Assembly: GCA_947476555.1 (NCBI GenBank)
Contig: CANJRI010000002.1
Span: 1 to 64,000 of the forward strand
Length of the DNA: 64,000 nucleotides
Source of the DNA: Caulobacteraceae bacterium
GTDB taxonomy: Bacteria > Pseudomonadota > Alphaproteobacteria > Caulobacterales > Caulobacteraceae
Reading direction: 5' to 3'
Of the stretch, positions 26,836 through 35,806 are shown piece by piece. The notes beneath the pieces are model-generated. The model ran no database searches. It was not told the origin of the DNA and worked only from the letters and a program-made list of their open reading frames with translations. Position 1 is the stretch's first letter, and every line of letters begins with the position of its first letter. The position numbers were made by a program, and so were the translations under genes.

Positions 26836-27282
26836 ATGACCACCTGCCTTGATCTCGTGACGCGGGCGTTCCGGGCGCTCGGTGTCGTCGGCGCCGGGGA
26901 GGCGCCCAGCGGGAACCACGCCGCCGATGGGCTGCAGCATCTCCAGGACCTCATCAACGGTCTGCCGTTGCTTCGTGACGGGGCCTGGCGCGAGACAGTG
27001 TTGAGCTCGGACGCGGACCATGTCGCGGCTGACGGCGACCGGATCTCGACCGGTGGGTTCGCCGCCGCGATCACCCTGCCGCCGACCTATGTGGATGGGT
27101 GCGGGCGCACGCTCCCGATGCGTGACCTGTCACGGGTGCAGGTGACCGACGCCGTGCAGCCCTTCGCGGGGCAGTCCTCGGTGGTTGGTCAGGCGGTGAT
27201 GATCCTGGCGACCATCGCCGCAGCCGCGGCGGCGGTGACGGCGGTGATGATCTGGCTGCAACGTCGCGGGGCGCGGCGATGA
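26836..27282 (+). CDS. phage head-tail connector / P22 gp4-like tail accessory N-terminus fused to a TM (holin-like) tail, likely deletion chimera
   Basis: CLDLVTRAFRALGVVGAGEAPSGNHAADGLQHLQDLINGL... then VMILATIAAAAAAVTAVMIWLQRRGARR. Confidence 0.55.
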   Translation: MTTCLDLVTRAFRALGVVGAGEAPSGNHAADGLQHLQDLINGLPLLRDGAWRETVLSSDADHVAADGDRISTGGFAAAITLPPTYVDGCGRTLPMRDLSRVQVTDAVQPFAGQSSVVGQAVMILATIAAAAAAVTAVMIWLQRRGARR

Positions 27283-27632
27283 TGCCCGCACTGTCCGTCG
27301 GTCCCAAGGTGACGATCGTGATCGTGGCGCTGTGCCTCTGCGCCTACCCGCTCGGACGCTGCCACGGCGCTCGGGCCGAGCGGGACCGAATGGCGTCGGC
27401 CGCCCTCGACCTGGGCCATCGGAACGCCGTGCAACACGGCAAGGCCGCCGATCAGCGAGCGCAGGACGACGCTCACAACCAGTCCGAAGCGCAGGAGCGC
27501 CAAGATGCCTTCAAGACCGCGCCGGATGCTCGTCCTAGCGATGCTCGCCGCCGCTTCAATTGCCAGCGGCTGCGTCAGTCGGGCGCCGATTCCACCCGCC
27601 TTTCCGCCTGCCGTGGACCTGAGGGCGCCTGA
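27279..27632 (+). CDS. Rz-like i-spanin candidate
   Basis: N-terminal TM (VTIVIVALCLCAYPLG), charged coiled-coil-like middle; overlapped out of frame by a lipoprotein ORF. Confidence 0.5.
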   Translation: MMPALSVGPKVTIVIVALCLCAYPLGRCHGARAERDRMASAALDLGHRNAVQHGKAADQRAQDDAHNQSEAQERQDAFKTAPDARPSDARRRFNCQRLRQSGADSTRLSACRGPEGA

Positions 27633-27798
27633 AAAACCAAGGCCAACCCCGGCGATCGTGGAATCCGAGCAGGCGGCCCTGGCCTACGACAATGCGATCG
27701 AGGCGTGGGGGGACGCCATGGCCCTGCAGATCGGACGGCTATGCCGGTGGGCCAAGGCGATGGGCCAGGAGGACCTGGGGTGTCCGCCGTCCCGCTAG
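27505..27798 (+). CDS. Rz1-like o-spanin lipoprotein candidate
   Basis: MPSRPRRMLVLAMLAAASIASGC lipobox then proline-rich VSRAPIPPAFPPAVDLRAPEKPRPTPAIV; starts inside the upstream ORF in a different frame. Confidence 0.6.
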   Translation: MPSRPRRMLVLAMLAAASIASGCVSRAPIPPAFPPAVDLRAPEKPRPTPAIVESEQAALAYDNAIEAWGDAMALQIGRLCRWAKAMGQEDLGCPPSR

Positions 27799-27858
27799 AA
27801 ACGACGCTTGCCGAAGTCACCGAACAGCAAAACCCTCCTGGGTGACTGGGGGTAGGCG

Positions 27859-28155
27859 ATGGGCGCGGTCGATTTCGATTACCTGGAGGGCTTCGCCGCC
27901 GGCGACCGGCGCGTGGTGACCGAGGTCCTGGAGCTGTTCCTGATCGAGGCCAAGGACTGGCTGGAGCGCCTCGACGGCCCCGGCTGGGCGGACCTCCTCC
28001 ACACCATGAAAGGCGCGGGACGAGGCGTGGGAGCCCATGCCCTGGGCGAGATATGTGAACGGGCGGAAGTAGACGGGCGCGAAATGGCCCCTGACGTGCG
28101 GACGGCGCTCGCGGCGACGGTGGCTGAGATCGAAGCCTACCTTACAGCCGCCTAG
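27859..28155 (+). CDS. Hpt (histidine phosphotransfer) domain protein
   Basis: LLHTMKGAGRGVGAHALGEIC, Hpt motif with conserved HxxKG. Confidence 0.75.
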   Translation: MGAVDFDYLEGFAAGDRRVVTEVLELFLIEAKDWLERLDGPGWADLLHTMKGAGRGVGAHALGEICERAEVDGREMAPDVRTALAATVAEIEAYLTAA

Positions 28156-28457
28156 GCGCGGGTGCGGTCCCAGGCCTCGAATTCGTAGGCGATGCAGCGC
28201 TCGATAAGGGTGCGCCAGACGGGCTCGGCGATCTCCGGTGAGAGGCCGACTCGAAGGGCCTCCGCCTTCACCTTGGCCACCACCTCCTCGACACGGACCG
28301 GATCGCGGACCGCGGTCCGGTCGGGCTTTATGCGGGCCGCGGCGTCCATATAGCTCTGGCGCTGGGCGAGGAGGGCGACCAGGGCGCGATCGATGGCGTC
28401 CACGCCGGCGCGGACGTCGGTCATGGTGGCGCAGGCGTCGGGGGTAAGCGTCGTCAT
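28152..28457 (-). CDS. chorismate mutase (AroQ type)
   Basis: VRAGVDAIDRALVALLAQRQSYMDAAARIKPDRTAVRDPVRVEEVVAKVKAEA. Confidence 0.85.
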   Translation of the reverse strand: MTTLTPDACATMTDVRAGVDAIDRALVALLAQRQSYMDAAARIKPDRTAVRDPVRVEEVVAKVKAEALRVGLSPEIAEPVWRTLIERCIAYEFEAWDRTRA

Positions 28458-28471
28458 ACTCTTTCGCTTTT

Positions 28472-29428
28472 TCAGATGCCGGCGCCGTTGTCGATGGCCA
28501 GGAGCGCGGCTTCATGCGCCCGGGCCTCCGCTTCGATCCAGCCGATGAAGGCCTTGACCTGGGGCAGGCGTCCCTTGGCCTTGGGATGTACGAGATAGTA
28601 GGCGAAGTCCACCGCAGTGGCGATCTGAAGGGGCGCCACGAGGCGGCCAACCTCAAGGTCGGCCTGGGCCAGGGTGCGCTTGGCAAGCGCCACGCCACGA
28701 CCGTTGGCGGCGGCCTCGATCACCAGGGCGGACTGGTTGAAGCGCGGACCACGCTGGCCGTCGATGCCCCGAAGGCCGCGGGCCGCCAGCCACATCGGCC
28801 AGTCAGGGCAGGAATCGTCCAGGTCCGGCGACCCGTCGTGCAGGAGGATGTGGTTGGCCAGGTCTTCCGGTTCGTCGAGAGGCTGCTGAGCCAGCAATTC
28901 GGGGCTGACCACCGGCAACACGGTCTCGGCCATCAGGCGGCTGACCTCGACGCCCGGATAGCGGCCCGAGCCGTAACGGATGGCGACGTCCACTTCGCCG
29001 GCCGTGAGGTCGACCAACTCCATGCCCGCGCTGAGCCAGACGTCGACCTGGGGGTGCGCGCGCTCGAAGGCGCCAAGGCGGGGCACCAGCCATTTGGCGG
29101 CGAAGGAGGGCGGGGCGGTAATGGTCAGGCGGCGGCCATCGACGGCCGCGGTGAGCAGGCTGGCGGCCTCCGCCAACCGGTCGAAGGCCTCGCGCAGGGC
29201 GGGCAGGGCGGTCTGGGCCGCATCGGTGAGCAGCAGACCCTTGGGCGTGCGCTTGAAAAGCGGCGCGCCCACATAGTCTTCGAGGTTCTGGATTTGTTGG
29301 GACACGGCGCCCGGGGTGACCGCGAGTTCGTCGGCGGCCCGGCTGAAGTTCAGGTGCCGCGCGGCGGCCTCGAACGCTCGCAGGGCGTTCAGGGGCGGAA
29401 GACGGCGGCGTTGGAGATTTCGTTCCAT
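28472..29428 (-). CDS. LysR-family regulator (GcvA-like)
   Basis: LPPLNALRAFEAAARHLNFSRAADELAVTPGAVSQQIQNLEDYVGAPLFKRTPKGLLLTD. Confidence 0.9.
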   Translation of the reverse strand: MERNLQRRRLPPLNALRAFEAAARHLNFSRAADELAVTPGAVSQQIQNLEDYVGAPLFKRTPKGLLLTDAAQTALPALREAFDRLAEAASLLTAAVDGRRLTITAPPSFAAKWLVPRLGAFERAHPQVDVWLSAGMELVDLTAGEVDVAIRYGSGRYPGVEVSRLMAETVLPVVSPELLAQQPLDEPEDLANHILLHDGSPDLDDSCPDWPMWLAARGLRGIDGQRGPRFNQSALVIEAAANGRGVALAKRTLAQADLEVGRLVAPLQIATAVDFAYYLVHPKAKGRLPQVKAFIGWIEAEARAHEAALLAIDNGAGI

Positions 29429-29580
29429 CAGAATTCCTGGGAGGCCAGGCAGAAGTCCTTGGTTGCGAAGTGGACGCCGCGACACCTAATTGCAAGCGTC
29501 CGCCGCTCTATGTGAACCATTGGCGGTGGTTGAGGCGGGAGGGATCGCTAGTCCGTCCCGTCGAGATTCACAAGCCTAGT

Positions 29581-29601
29581 TGTTTATAGAGAAGCTAAAC
29601 A
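29581..29601. promoter_or_regulatory. perfect inverted repeat TGTTTA-N9-TAAACA abutting the cobA start
   Basis: TGTTTA (29581-29586) and TAAACA (29596-29601), 1 nt before the ATG at 29603. Confidence 0.5.
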
Positions 29602-29602
29602 G

Positions 29603-30439
29603 ATGTCGCATCGCGAGGACAGCTCCAGGACAGCCGATCGGCTGGTGGTGCTGGGCGCCCGGGACAAGCCCCGCCGGGCGGGAAGCGTGTGGCTGGTGGG
29701 CGCCGGGCCTGGCGATCCCGAGCTTCTGACCCTGAAGGCCTTGAAGGCCCTGCAGAGCGCCGACGTCATCGTCCACGACGGCCTCGTCTCCGGGGAGATC
29801 CTGGAGCTCGCCCCGCGCACGGCGCGGCGGATCAGCGTAGCCAAGCGCAAGTCGCGGCATTCCTACGCTCAGGACGAAATCAACAGAATGCTGACCGCCT
29901 TCGCGCGCGAAGGCCTGACGGTCGTGCGCCTCAAGGGCGGCGATCCCTTCATCTTCGGCCGCGGCGGCGAAGAGCTGGAAGCCTGCCGTGAGGCGGGCGT
30001 GGATTGCCATGTGGTGCCCGGCGTGACGGCGGCCCTGGCGGCTGGCGCGAGCGCCGGCGCCCCGCTGACCCATCGCGGCTCGGCCCAGGCCGTAACCTTC
30101 GTCACCGGCCATGCGGCGAACGGCGAGGCGCCGGACCTGGATTGGGCCTCGTTGGCTTCGGCGAACCATACGGTGGTGATCTACATGGGCCTTTCCACGG
30201 CCGGGGCGATCGCCGACCGACTGGTGGGCGCGGGGCGAGACCCCGCCACCCCCACGCTGATCGTGGAGAACGCTTCGCGCGCCGACGAACGTCGGATCGT
30301 GACGACCCTGGGCGGCCTGGGCCAGGCGGCGGCGGGCCTCACCGGGCCGGCGTTGCTGATGGTCGGCGAGGCCATGGCCCTGGCGCAGGCTGGCGAGAAG
30401 CCGGCGATCGAGGCCTTTGTCGCGGAGGCCCTGGCGTGA
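29603..30439 (+). CDS. cobA: uroporphyrinogen-III C-methyltransferase
   Basis: GSVWLVGAGPGDPELLTLKALKALQSADVIVHDGLVS...RLKGGDPFIFGRGGEE. Confidence 0.9.
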   Translation: MSHREDSSRTADRLVVLGARDKPRRAGSVWLVGAGPGDPELLTLKALKALQSADVIVHDGLVSGEILELAPRTARRISVAKRKSRHSYAQDEINRMLTAFAREGLTVVRLKGGDPFIFGRGGEELEACREAGVDCHVVPGVTAALAAGASAGAPLTHRGSAQAVTFVTGHAANGEAPDLDWASLASANHTVVIYMGLSTAGAIADRLVGAGRDPATPTLIVENASRADERRIVTTLGGLGQAAAGLTGPALLMVGEAMALAQAGEKPAIEAFVAEALA

Positions 30440-30798
30440 AGGTCCTCACCGCAAACCGGCTCATCGACGGCGAAGTCGTGTTCTGGAAGGACGCTGAGTG
30501 GGTCGAGCGCTTCGCCGACGCCCAGCTGTTCTCGGGAGACGACGCAGAGGCCGCCGAAGCGGCTGAGGCGCACGGCAAGAACCAGCCGACAGTGGTGGTG
30601 GAGCCCTATCTGATCGACCTGATCGAATCTGAGGGCCTCTGGGCGCCGGTCTCTTATCGCGAGCGCATCCGCGCCCTTGGCCCCACCAACCTCAACCACG
30701 GCAAACAGGCCGAGGGCGGGGCGGGGATCGAGGCGCTGCAGCACGCCCACGGGGCGGCCCGGTCCAAGGGCCGCGTCGACCTGATCAAGCGGAAGTAA
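30436..30798 (+). CDS. DUF2849 domain protein of the sulfite reduction operon
   Basis: GTG start overlapping the cobA stop; KVLTANRLIDGEVVFWKDAEWVERFADAQLF. Confidence 0.75.
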   Translation: MKVLTANRLIDGEVVFWKDAEWVERFADAQLFSGDDAEAAEAAEAHGKNQPTVVVEPYLIDLIESEGLWAPVSYRERIRALGPTNLNHGKQAEGGAGIEALQHAHGAARSKGRVDLIKRK

Positions 30799-30802
30799 GA
30801 CG

Positions 30803-32458
30803 ATGTACCGTTACGATGTCCTCGATAAGGAATTCCTGGCGGACCGCAGCGCGGAGTTCCGCGAACAGGTGGGCCGGCGATTGTCCGGCGAGCTGACCGA
30901 AGATCAGTTCAAGCCTCTGCGCCTGCGCAACGGCCTCTATCTGCAGCTGCACGCTTACATGCTGCGGATCGCCATCCCCTACGGCTCGCTCAACCCCACC
31001 CAGCTTCGCAAGCTGGCCTGGATCGGGCGCTCCTACGACAAGGGCTACGGCCACTTCACGACCCGCACCAACCTGCAGTTCCACTGGATCAAGCTGGCCG
31101 ACGCGCCCGACATCCTGGACCACCTGGCCAGCGTCGACATGCACGCCCTGCAGACCTCCGGAAATTGCATCCGCAATGTCAGCGCCGACCCCTACGCCGG
31201 CGCGACGGCCGAGGAGATCGACGATCCGCGCGTCTGGGCCGAAGCGATCCGCCAGTGGTCGAGCGTGCATCCCGAGTTCTCCTACCTGCCGCGCAAGTTC
31301 AAGATCGCGGTCACCGCCGCGCCCAAGGACCGAACGGCTGCGAAGACCCATGACATCGGCCTGCATCTGAAACGCGCCAGGGACGGCGCCCTGGGCTTCG
31401 AGGTGATGACCGGCGGCGGCCTCGGGCGGCTGCCGCATATCGCGCCCACCATCCGCGAGTTCCTGCCCGTCCAGCGGCTGTTCTCGTACCTGGAAGCGAT
31501 CCTTCGCACCTACAACCGCCACGGCCGGCGCGACAACATCCACAAGGCGCGGATCAAGATCCTCGTCGCCGCCCTCGGCCGCGAGGAATTCGCCCGCCAG
31601 GTGGAGGCCGAGTGGGAGAAGATCGGCCCCGGCCCCGACCTGCCCGACACCGAACTGGCCCGCATCCGGGCGGCCTTCGCCCCGACGGCCTTCGAGACGC
31701 TGCCGTCCCGGTCGGAGGTGTTCGACGCCGCCAAGGCGGCCAATCCCGCCCTCGCCCGGTTCGCCCGCAACAACCTGAAGCCCCACAAAGTCAGCGGTTA
31801 TTCCATCGTCGAGATCAGCCTGAAGGCGATCGGCGAGACCCCCGGCGACGCCACGTCCGACCAGATGGAGGTCGTGGCGGACCTCGCCGAGCGCTTCGGC
31901 CAGAATGACATCCGGGTGACCCACGAGCAGAACCTGGTCCTGCCGCACGTGAAGCTGGACGACGTCCCGGCGGTCTGGGAGGCCCTGGCGGCTGTGGGCC
32001 TGGCCACACCCAACATGAACCTGGTCAGCGACATCATCGCCTGCCCGGGACTGGACTACTGCGCTCTGGCCAACGCCCGGGCGATCTCGGTGGCCCAGAA
32101 CATCGCGCTGAAGTTCACCGACCAGGATCGGGCGGAGAAGATCGGCGAGTTGAAGGTCAAGATCAGCGGCTGCATCAACGCCTGCGGCCACCACCACGTG
32201 GGCCACATCGGCATCCTCGGCGTCGATAAGAAGGGCGAGGAGTTCTACCAGCTCACCCTGGGCGGCTCGGGGGCGGAAGACGCCGCCGTCGGCTCGGCGC
32301 TCGGTCCCGCGCTGCCTTACGACAAGGTCGCGGACGCGGTGGACACCCTGGTGGAGGTCTATCTGCGCGAGCGTGCGGAGGGCGAGCGGTTCCTCGACAC
32401 CTTCCGCCGCACGGGGGTCGCCCCCTTCAAGGAGGCCGTCTATGCCGACGTACATTAA
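30803..32458 (+). CDS. cysI: nitrite/sulfite reductase hemoprotein subunit
   Basis: Siroheme/4Fe-4S motifs CPGLDYCALANA and CINACGHHHVGHIG. Confidence 0.9.
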   Translation: MYRYDVLDKEFLADRSAEFREQVGRRLSGELTEDQFKPLRLRNGLYLQLHAYMLRIAIPYGSLNPTQLRKLAWIGRSYDKGYGHFTTRTNLQFHWIKLADAPDILDHLASVDMHALQTSGNCIRNVSADPYAGATAEEIDDPRVWAEAIRQWSSVHPEFSYLPRKFKIAVTAAPKDRTAAKTHDIGLHLKRARDGALGFEVMTGGGLGRLPHIAPTIREFLPVQRLFSYLEAILRTYNRHGRRDNIHKARIKILVAALGREEFARQVEAEWEKIGPGPDLPDTELARIRAAFAPTAFETLPSRSEVFDAAKAANPALARFARNNLKPHKVSGYSIVEISLKAIGETPGDATSDQMEVVADLAERFGQNDIRVTHEQNLVLPHVKLDDVPAVWEALAAVGLATPNMNLVSDIIACPGLDYCALANARAISVAQNIALKFTDQDRAEKIGELKVKISGCINACGHHHVGHIGILGVDKKGEEFYQLTLGGSGAEDAAVGSALGPALPYDKVADAVDTLVEVYLRERAEGERFLDTFRRTGVAPFKEAVYADVH

Positions 32459-32942
32459 GTGGCGTGACGGGCGAGCCACGCTCGTCGAGGACGTTTTCAC
32501 CAACATAGCCGACGGCGCCGGCATGACGCCTGGCGAGGTGATCGTCTCCTTGGGCCGCTTCCAGACCGAGGGCGAAGCCCTGCTGGCCGAGGGCCGGAAG
32601 GTGGGCGTGCGCCTGACCAGCGCCGAGGAGGCCGAGGCCCTGGCCTACGATCTGCCGCGCATCGCCGTGGTGGCCCTGGAGCTGCCCAAGTTCGGAGACG
32701 GTCGGGCCTACACCAACGCGCGCCTGTTGCGGGAGCGGTTTGGTTTCACTGGCGAGATCCGGGCGGTGGGCGATGTCCTGCGCGAACAGGCGGTGTTCAT
32801 GGTCCGCTGCGGCTTCGACGCCTTCGAGCCGGCGGACGGCTCCACCTCTGAGCAATGGGACGCGGCGGCCCATCGGTTCCGTCATGTCTACCAGCGGTCC
32901 GCAGACGGGCGGACGCCGGCCTTCGCGGAGCGGCAAGGATGA
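32442..32942 (+). CDS. DUF934 domain protein
   Basis: VRLTSAEEAEALAYDLPRIAVVALELPKFGDGRAYTNARLLRERFGFTGEIRAVGDVLREQ. Confidence 0.85.
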   Translation: MPTYIKWRDGRATLVEDVFTNIADGAGMTPGEVIVSLGRFQTEGEALLAEGRKVGVRLTSAEEAEALAYDLPRIAVVALELPKFGDGRAYTNARLLRERFGFTGEIRAVGDVLREQAVFMVRCGFDAFEPADGSTSEQWDAAAHRFRHVYQRSADGRTPAFAERQG

Positions 32943-33685
32943 GCCTGGCTTTCGACGCCCCTGATCGGGACCGCGCTCTGGCGGCCCGTCTCGACGCTGA
33001 ACTGCGCCGGGCCGATCCGCGAACCGTGCTGGAATCGGCGGTGGAGACCTTCGGCGACAAGCTGGCCCTGGTTTCCTCGTTTGGCGCGGAATCAGCGGTG
33101 CTGCTGCACATCGCCGCCCAGGTGGACCCCGCCATCGCGGTGCTGTTCCTCGACACCGGCATGCAGTTCGGCCAGACCCTCGACTATCGCAAGCAACTCG
33201 CCGAGCGGCTTGGACTGACCAATGTTCGCGACCTGCGGCCCTCCTACCAGGACCTGGCGGTCAGCGATCCGCAGGCGAACCTCTGGCAACGGGACACCGA
33301 CGCCTGCTGCCACATTCGCAAGGTGCTGCCGCTCGACCGGGCGCTGGAGGAGTTCGACGCCTGGATCACCGGGCGCAAGCGCTTCCACGGCGGCGACCGG
33401 CTGAACCTGCCGGTGGTCGAGCCCGCGGCCGGCAAGGTGAAGTTCAACCCCCTCGCCAACTGGGGCAAGGCGGAGCTGGAGGCCTATGCGCGCGAGCATG
33501 ACCTGCCGGCCCACCCACTGGTGGCCCAGGGCTTCCCGTCCATCGGCTGCTGGCCCTGCACGGCCCCGGCCCAGGAAGGCGAGGACGTCCGCGCCGGCCG
33601 CTGGAAGGGTATGGACAAGACCGAGTGCGGCATCCATGTCGCCCGCGCCCCGGGCGCGCCGAACAACGTTGGCGGCGATATCTGA
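32939..33685 (+). CDS. cysH: phosphoadenylyl/adenylyl-sulfate reductase
   Basis: LVSSFGAESAVLLH PP-loop; CC (DACCHIRK) and CWPC (GCWPCT) cysteines typical of the Fe-S APS/PAPS reductase. Confidence 0.9.
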   Translation: MSLAFDAPDRDRALAARLDAELRRADPRTVLESAVETFGDKLALVSSFGAESAVLLHIAAQVDPAIAVLFLDTGMQFGQTLDYRKQLAERLGLTNVRDLRPSYQDLAVSDPQANLWQRDTDACCHIRKVLPLDRALEEFDAWITGRKRFHGGDRLNLPVVEPAAGKVKFNPLANWGKAELEAYAREHDLPAHPLVAQGFPSIGCWPCTAPAQEGEDVRAGRWKGMDKTECGIHVARAPGAPNNVGGDI

Positions 33686-33697
33686 GTAAGTAGGACC

Positions 33698-34513
33698 ATG
33701 ACCGAAGTTATCCTGGCCCAGCCGGCCCTCAAGGCCAGCGGGGCCTTCTTCGTCGAGACCGTCACCTGGGTCCAGCACTGGACCGACAGCCTGTTCTCGT
33801 TCCGCACTACCCGCGATCCGGGTCTGAGATTCTCCTCGGGCCAGTTCGTGATGGTCGGACTATCGAAGGAGGACGGCAAGCCGCTGGTCCGCGCCTATTC
33901 CATCGCCTCGCCGGCCTGGCACGAGGAGCTGGAGTTCTACTCGATCAAGGTGCCGGACGGCCCGCTCACCTCGCGGCTGCAGAACATCCAGGTGGGCGAC
34001 CAAGTGCTGATCGGTCGAAAGCCCACGGGAACGCTGGTGCTGGATGGGTTGAAGCCCGGCAAGCGCCTGTACATGCTCGGGACAGGCACCGGCCTGGCGC
34101 CCTGGCTCTCCCTGGCCCGCGATCCCGACGTCTACGAGCGCTTTGACCAGGTGATCGTCACCCACACCGTCCGAGAGATCGCCGATCTCAACTACCGCGA
34201 GCTTTTCGAAGCCGAATTGGACGCCGACGAGATCCTCGGCGAGCTGATCGGCGGCAAGCTCACCTACTACCCGACGGTGACCCGCGAGCCCTTCAAGACC
34301 AAGGGCCGGATCACCGACCTGATCGCCTCTGGGCAGATCTTCCGCGACCTGGGGGTTCCGGATCTCGACCCGACGGTCGACCGCCTGATGGTCTGCGGCG
34401 GCCCGGGCGTGCTGGCCGACGTCAAGCAGCTGCTGCTGGATCGCGGCTTCGAGGAAGGTTCGATCGCCAACCCGGGCGATTTCGTGATCGAGAAGGCCTT
34501 CGTCGAAAGCTAG
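33698..34513 (+). CDS. fpr: ferredoxin-NADP reductase
   Basis: VRAYSIASPAWHEELEFYSIKVPDGPLTSRLQ; MLGTGTGLAPWLSLARDPD. Confidence 0.9.
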   Translation: MTEVILAQPALKASGAFFVETVTWVQHWTDSLFSFRTTRDPGLRFSSGQFVMVGLSKEDGKPLVRAYSIASPAWHEELEFYSIKVPDGPLTSRLQNIQVGDQVLIGRKPTGTLVLDGLKPGKRLYMLGTGTGLAPWLSLARDPDVYERFDQVIVTHTVREIADLNYRELFEAELDADEILGELIGGKLTYYPTVTREPFKTKGRITDLIASGQIFRDLGVPDLDPTVDRLMVCGGPGVLADVKQLLLDRGFEEGSIANPGDFVIEKAFVES

Positions 34514-34518
34514 CCCGC

Positions 34519-34998
34519 CTAGGCCGGCGGGCAGCCCTTGAACGTGCCGACCTTCACGGCCGACAGCTTGGCCAGGTTGAGCTGGCGGATCGGCTTCATC
34601 GAAGCCGCGCCACGGCCGGTGTAGAGGTCGATCCGCTCGCCCTTGATCGCGCCGCCGACATCGGAGGCGTACCAATAGCCATCGTGGGCGCCGCCATCGG
34701 GCATTGTCAGGCCCACGGTTTCCTTGATGAACAGCACGGTGCGGCGCGGGATCACGGTCTTGTCCACGGCCACCGTCCGCATGGGAACGACCTTGCAGCC
34801 GAGGCTGTCGAGGCTGCCCACACCCTTGGCGCCGGCATGATAGAGCGTCGCCTTCAAGTTGAAGGCTGGGGCGCCGGGAAGGCTGCCCGACAAAACTGAG
34901 GCGAGGAGGTCGCCAACGGGATCCGACGTCGCTGCGGACGCGTTGAACGCGGCGGCCATAACGGGAATAAATGCCAGGGCGGCGAGGCGGCGTCGCAT
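34519..34998 (-). CDS. secreted 3D-domain protein
   Basis: Signal peptide MRRRLAALAFIPVMAAAFNASA; C-terminal 3D (Asp-rich) domain YWYASDVGGAIKGERIDLYTGRG. Confidence 0.75.
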   Translation of the reverse strand: MRRRLAALAFIPVMAAAFNASAATSDPVGDLLASVLSGSLPGAPAFNLKATLYHAGAKGVGSLDSLGCKVVPMRTVAVDKTVIPRRTVLFIKETVGLTMPDGGAHDGYWYASDVGGAIKGERIDLYTGRGAASMKPIRQLNLAKLSAVKVGTFKGCPPA

Positions 34999-35183
34999 GG
35001 ACGGCGTCTCCTTCGTCGTTGAACTGGAGCGCCGGGAAAGTACCGGCTGCACTCAGCGGGCGCAACCCCGGGCGGCCCTCCAACGCTGAGCTGTGAGTTT
35101 TCCTCACGCCTGCGAGAGGCGTGATCGCTTGATTTCCCAGGGGATCGGCCGCACCAGCAAGCTTGGCCTTGAAAGAGCACAGC

Positions 35184-35765
35184 ATGAGAATTTTTGGGGA
35201 CTCGAAGTCGGGCAACTGCCTGAAGGTGAAGTGGGTCGCCGACTCCCTTGGCCTTTCCTATGACTGGATCGAGGTCGACATCCTCAAGGGGGAAAGCCGC
35301 ACGCCGGACTATCTGGCGATGAATCCCGCCGGCCAGGTTCCGGCGATCATCCTGGACGACGGTCGCCCTCTGGCGCAGTCCAACGCCATCATTCTCCACC
35401 TCGCCGAGGGTTCGTCGCTGATCCCCGCCGATCCCTATTCGCGGGCCAGAATGCTCGAATGGATGTTCTGGGAGCAGTACAGCCACGAGCCCTATATCGC
35501 CGTGGCGCGGTTCCAGGTGCGCTACCAGGGTAGGCCGGTGGACGAACTGGACTCCCGGATCGTCGAGCGCGGCGCCGCAGCTTTGGCGCGCCTGGAACTG
35601 ACCCTCAAGACCTCCCGATTTCTGGTCGGCGAGGATGTCAGCCTGGCCGACGTGGCCTTGGTCGCCTACACCCGTGTGGCGCACGAGGGCGGATTCTCCC
35701 TGACCGACTACCGGGCCGTCCAGGCCTGGGTCGCGCGGGTCGAAGCGGCGCTTTCCATCCGCTAG
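35184..35765 (+). CDS. glutathione S-transferase family protein
   Basis: SGNCLKVKWVADSLGLSYDWIEVDIL...NPAGQVPAIILDDGRPLAQSNAIILHLAE. Confidence 0.9.
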   Translation: MRIFGDSKSGNCLKVKWVADSLGLSYDWIEVDILKGESRTPDYLAMNPAGQVPAIILDDGRPLAQSNAIILHLAEGSSLIPADPYSRARMLEWMFWEQYSHEPYIAVARFQVRYQGRPVDELDSRIVERGAAALARLELTLKTSRFLVGEDVSLADVALVAYTRVAHEGGFSLTDYRAVQAWVARVEAALSIR

Positions 35766-35806
35766 GCGCGCTTGCGTTTGTCACGCGGAGCCAGCAAACC
35801 GATGAC

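Noticed and set aside
30785-32524. 579-aa minus-strand ORF
   Set aside because: Antisense to cysI, which has intact siroheme/Fe-S motifs.
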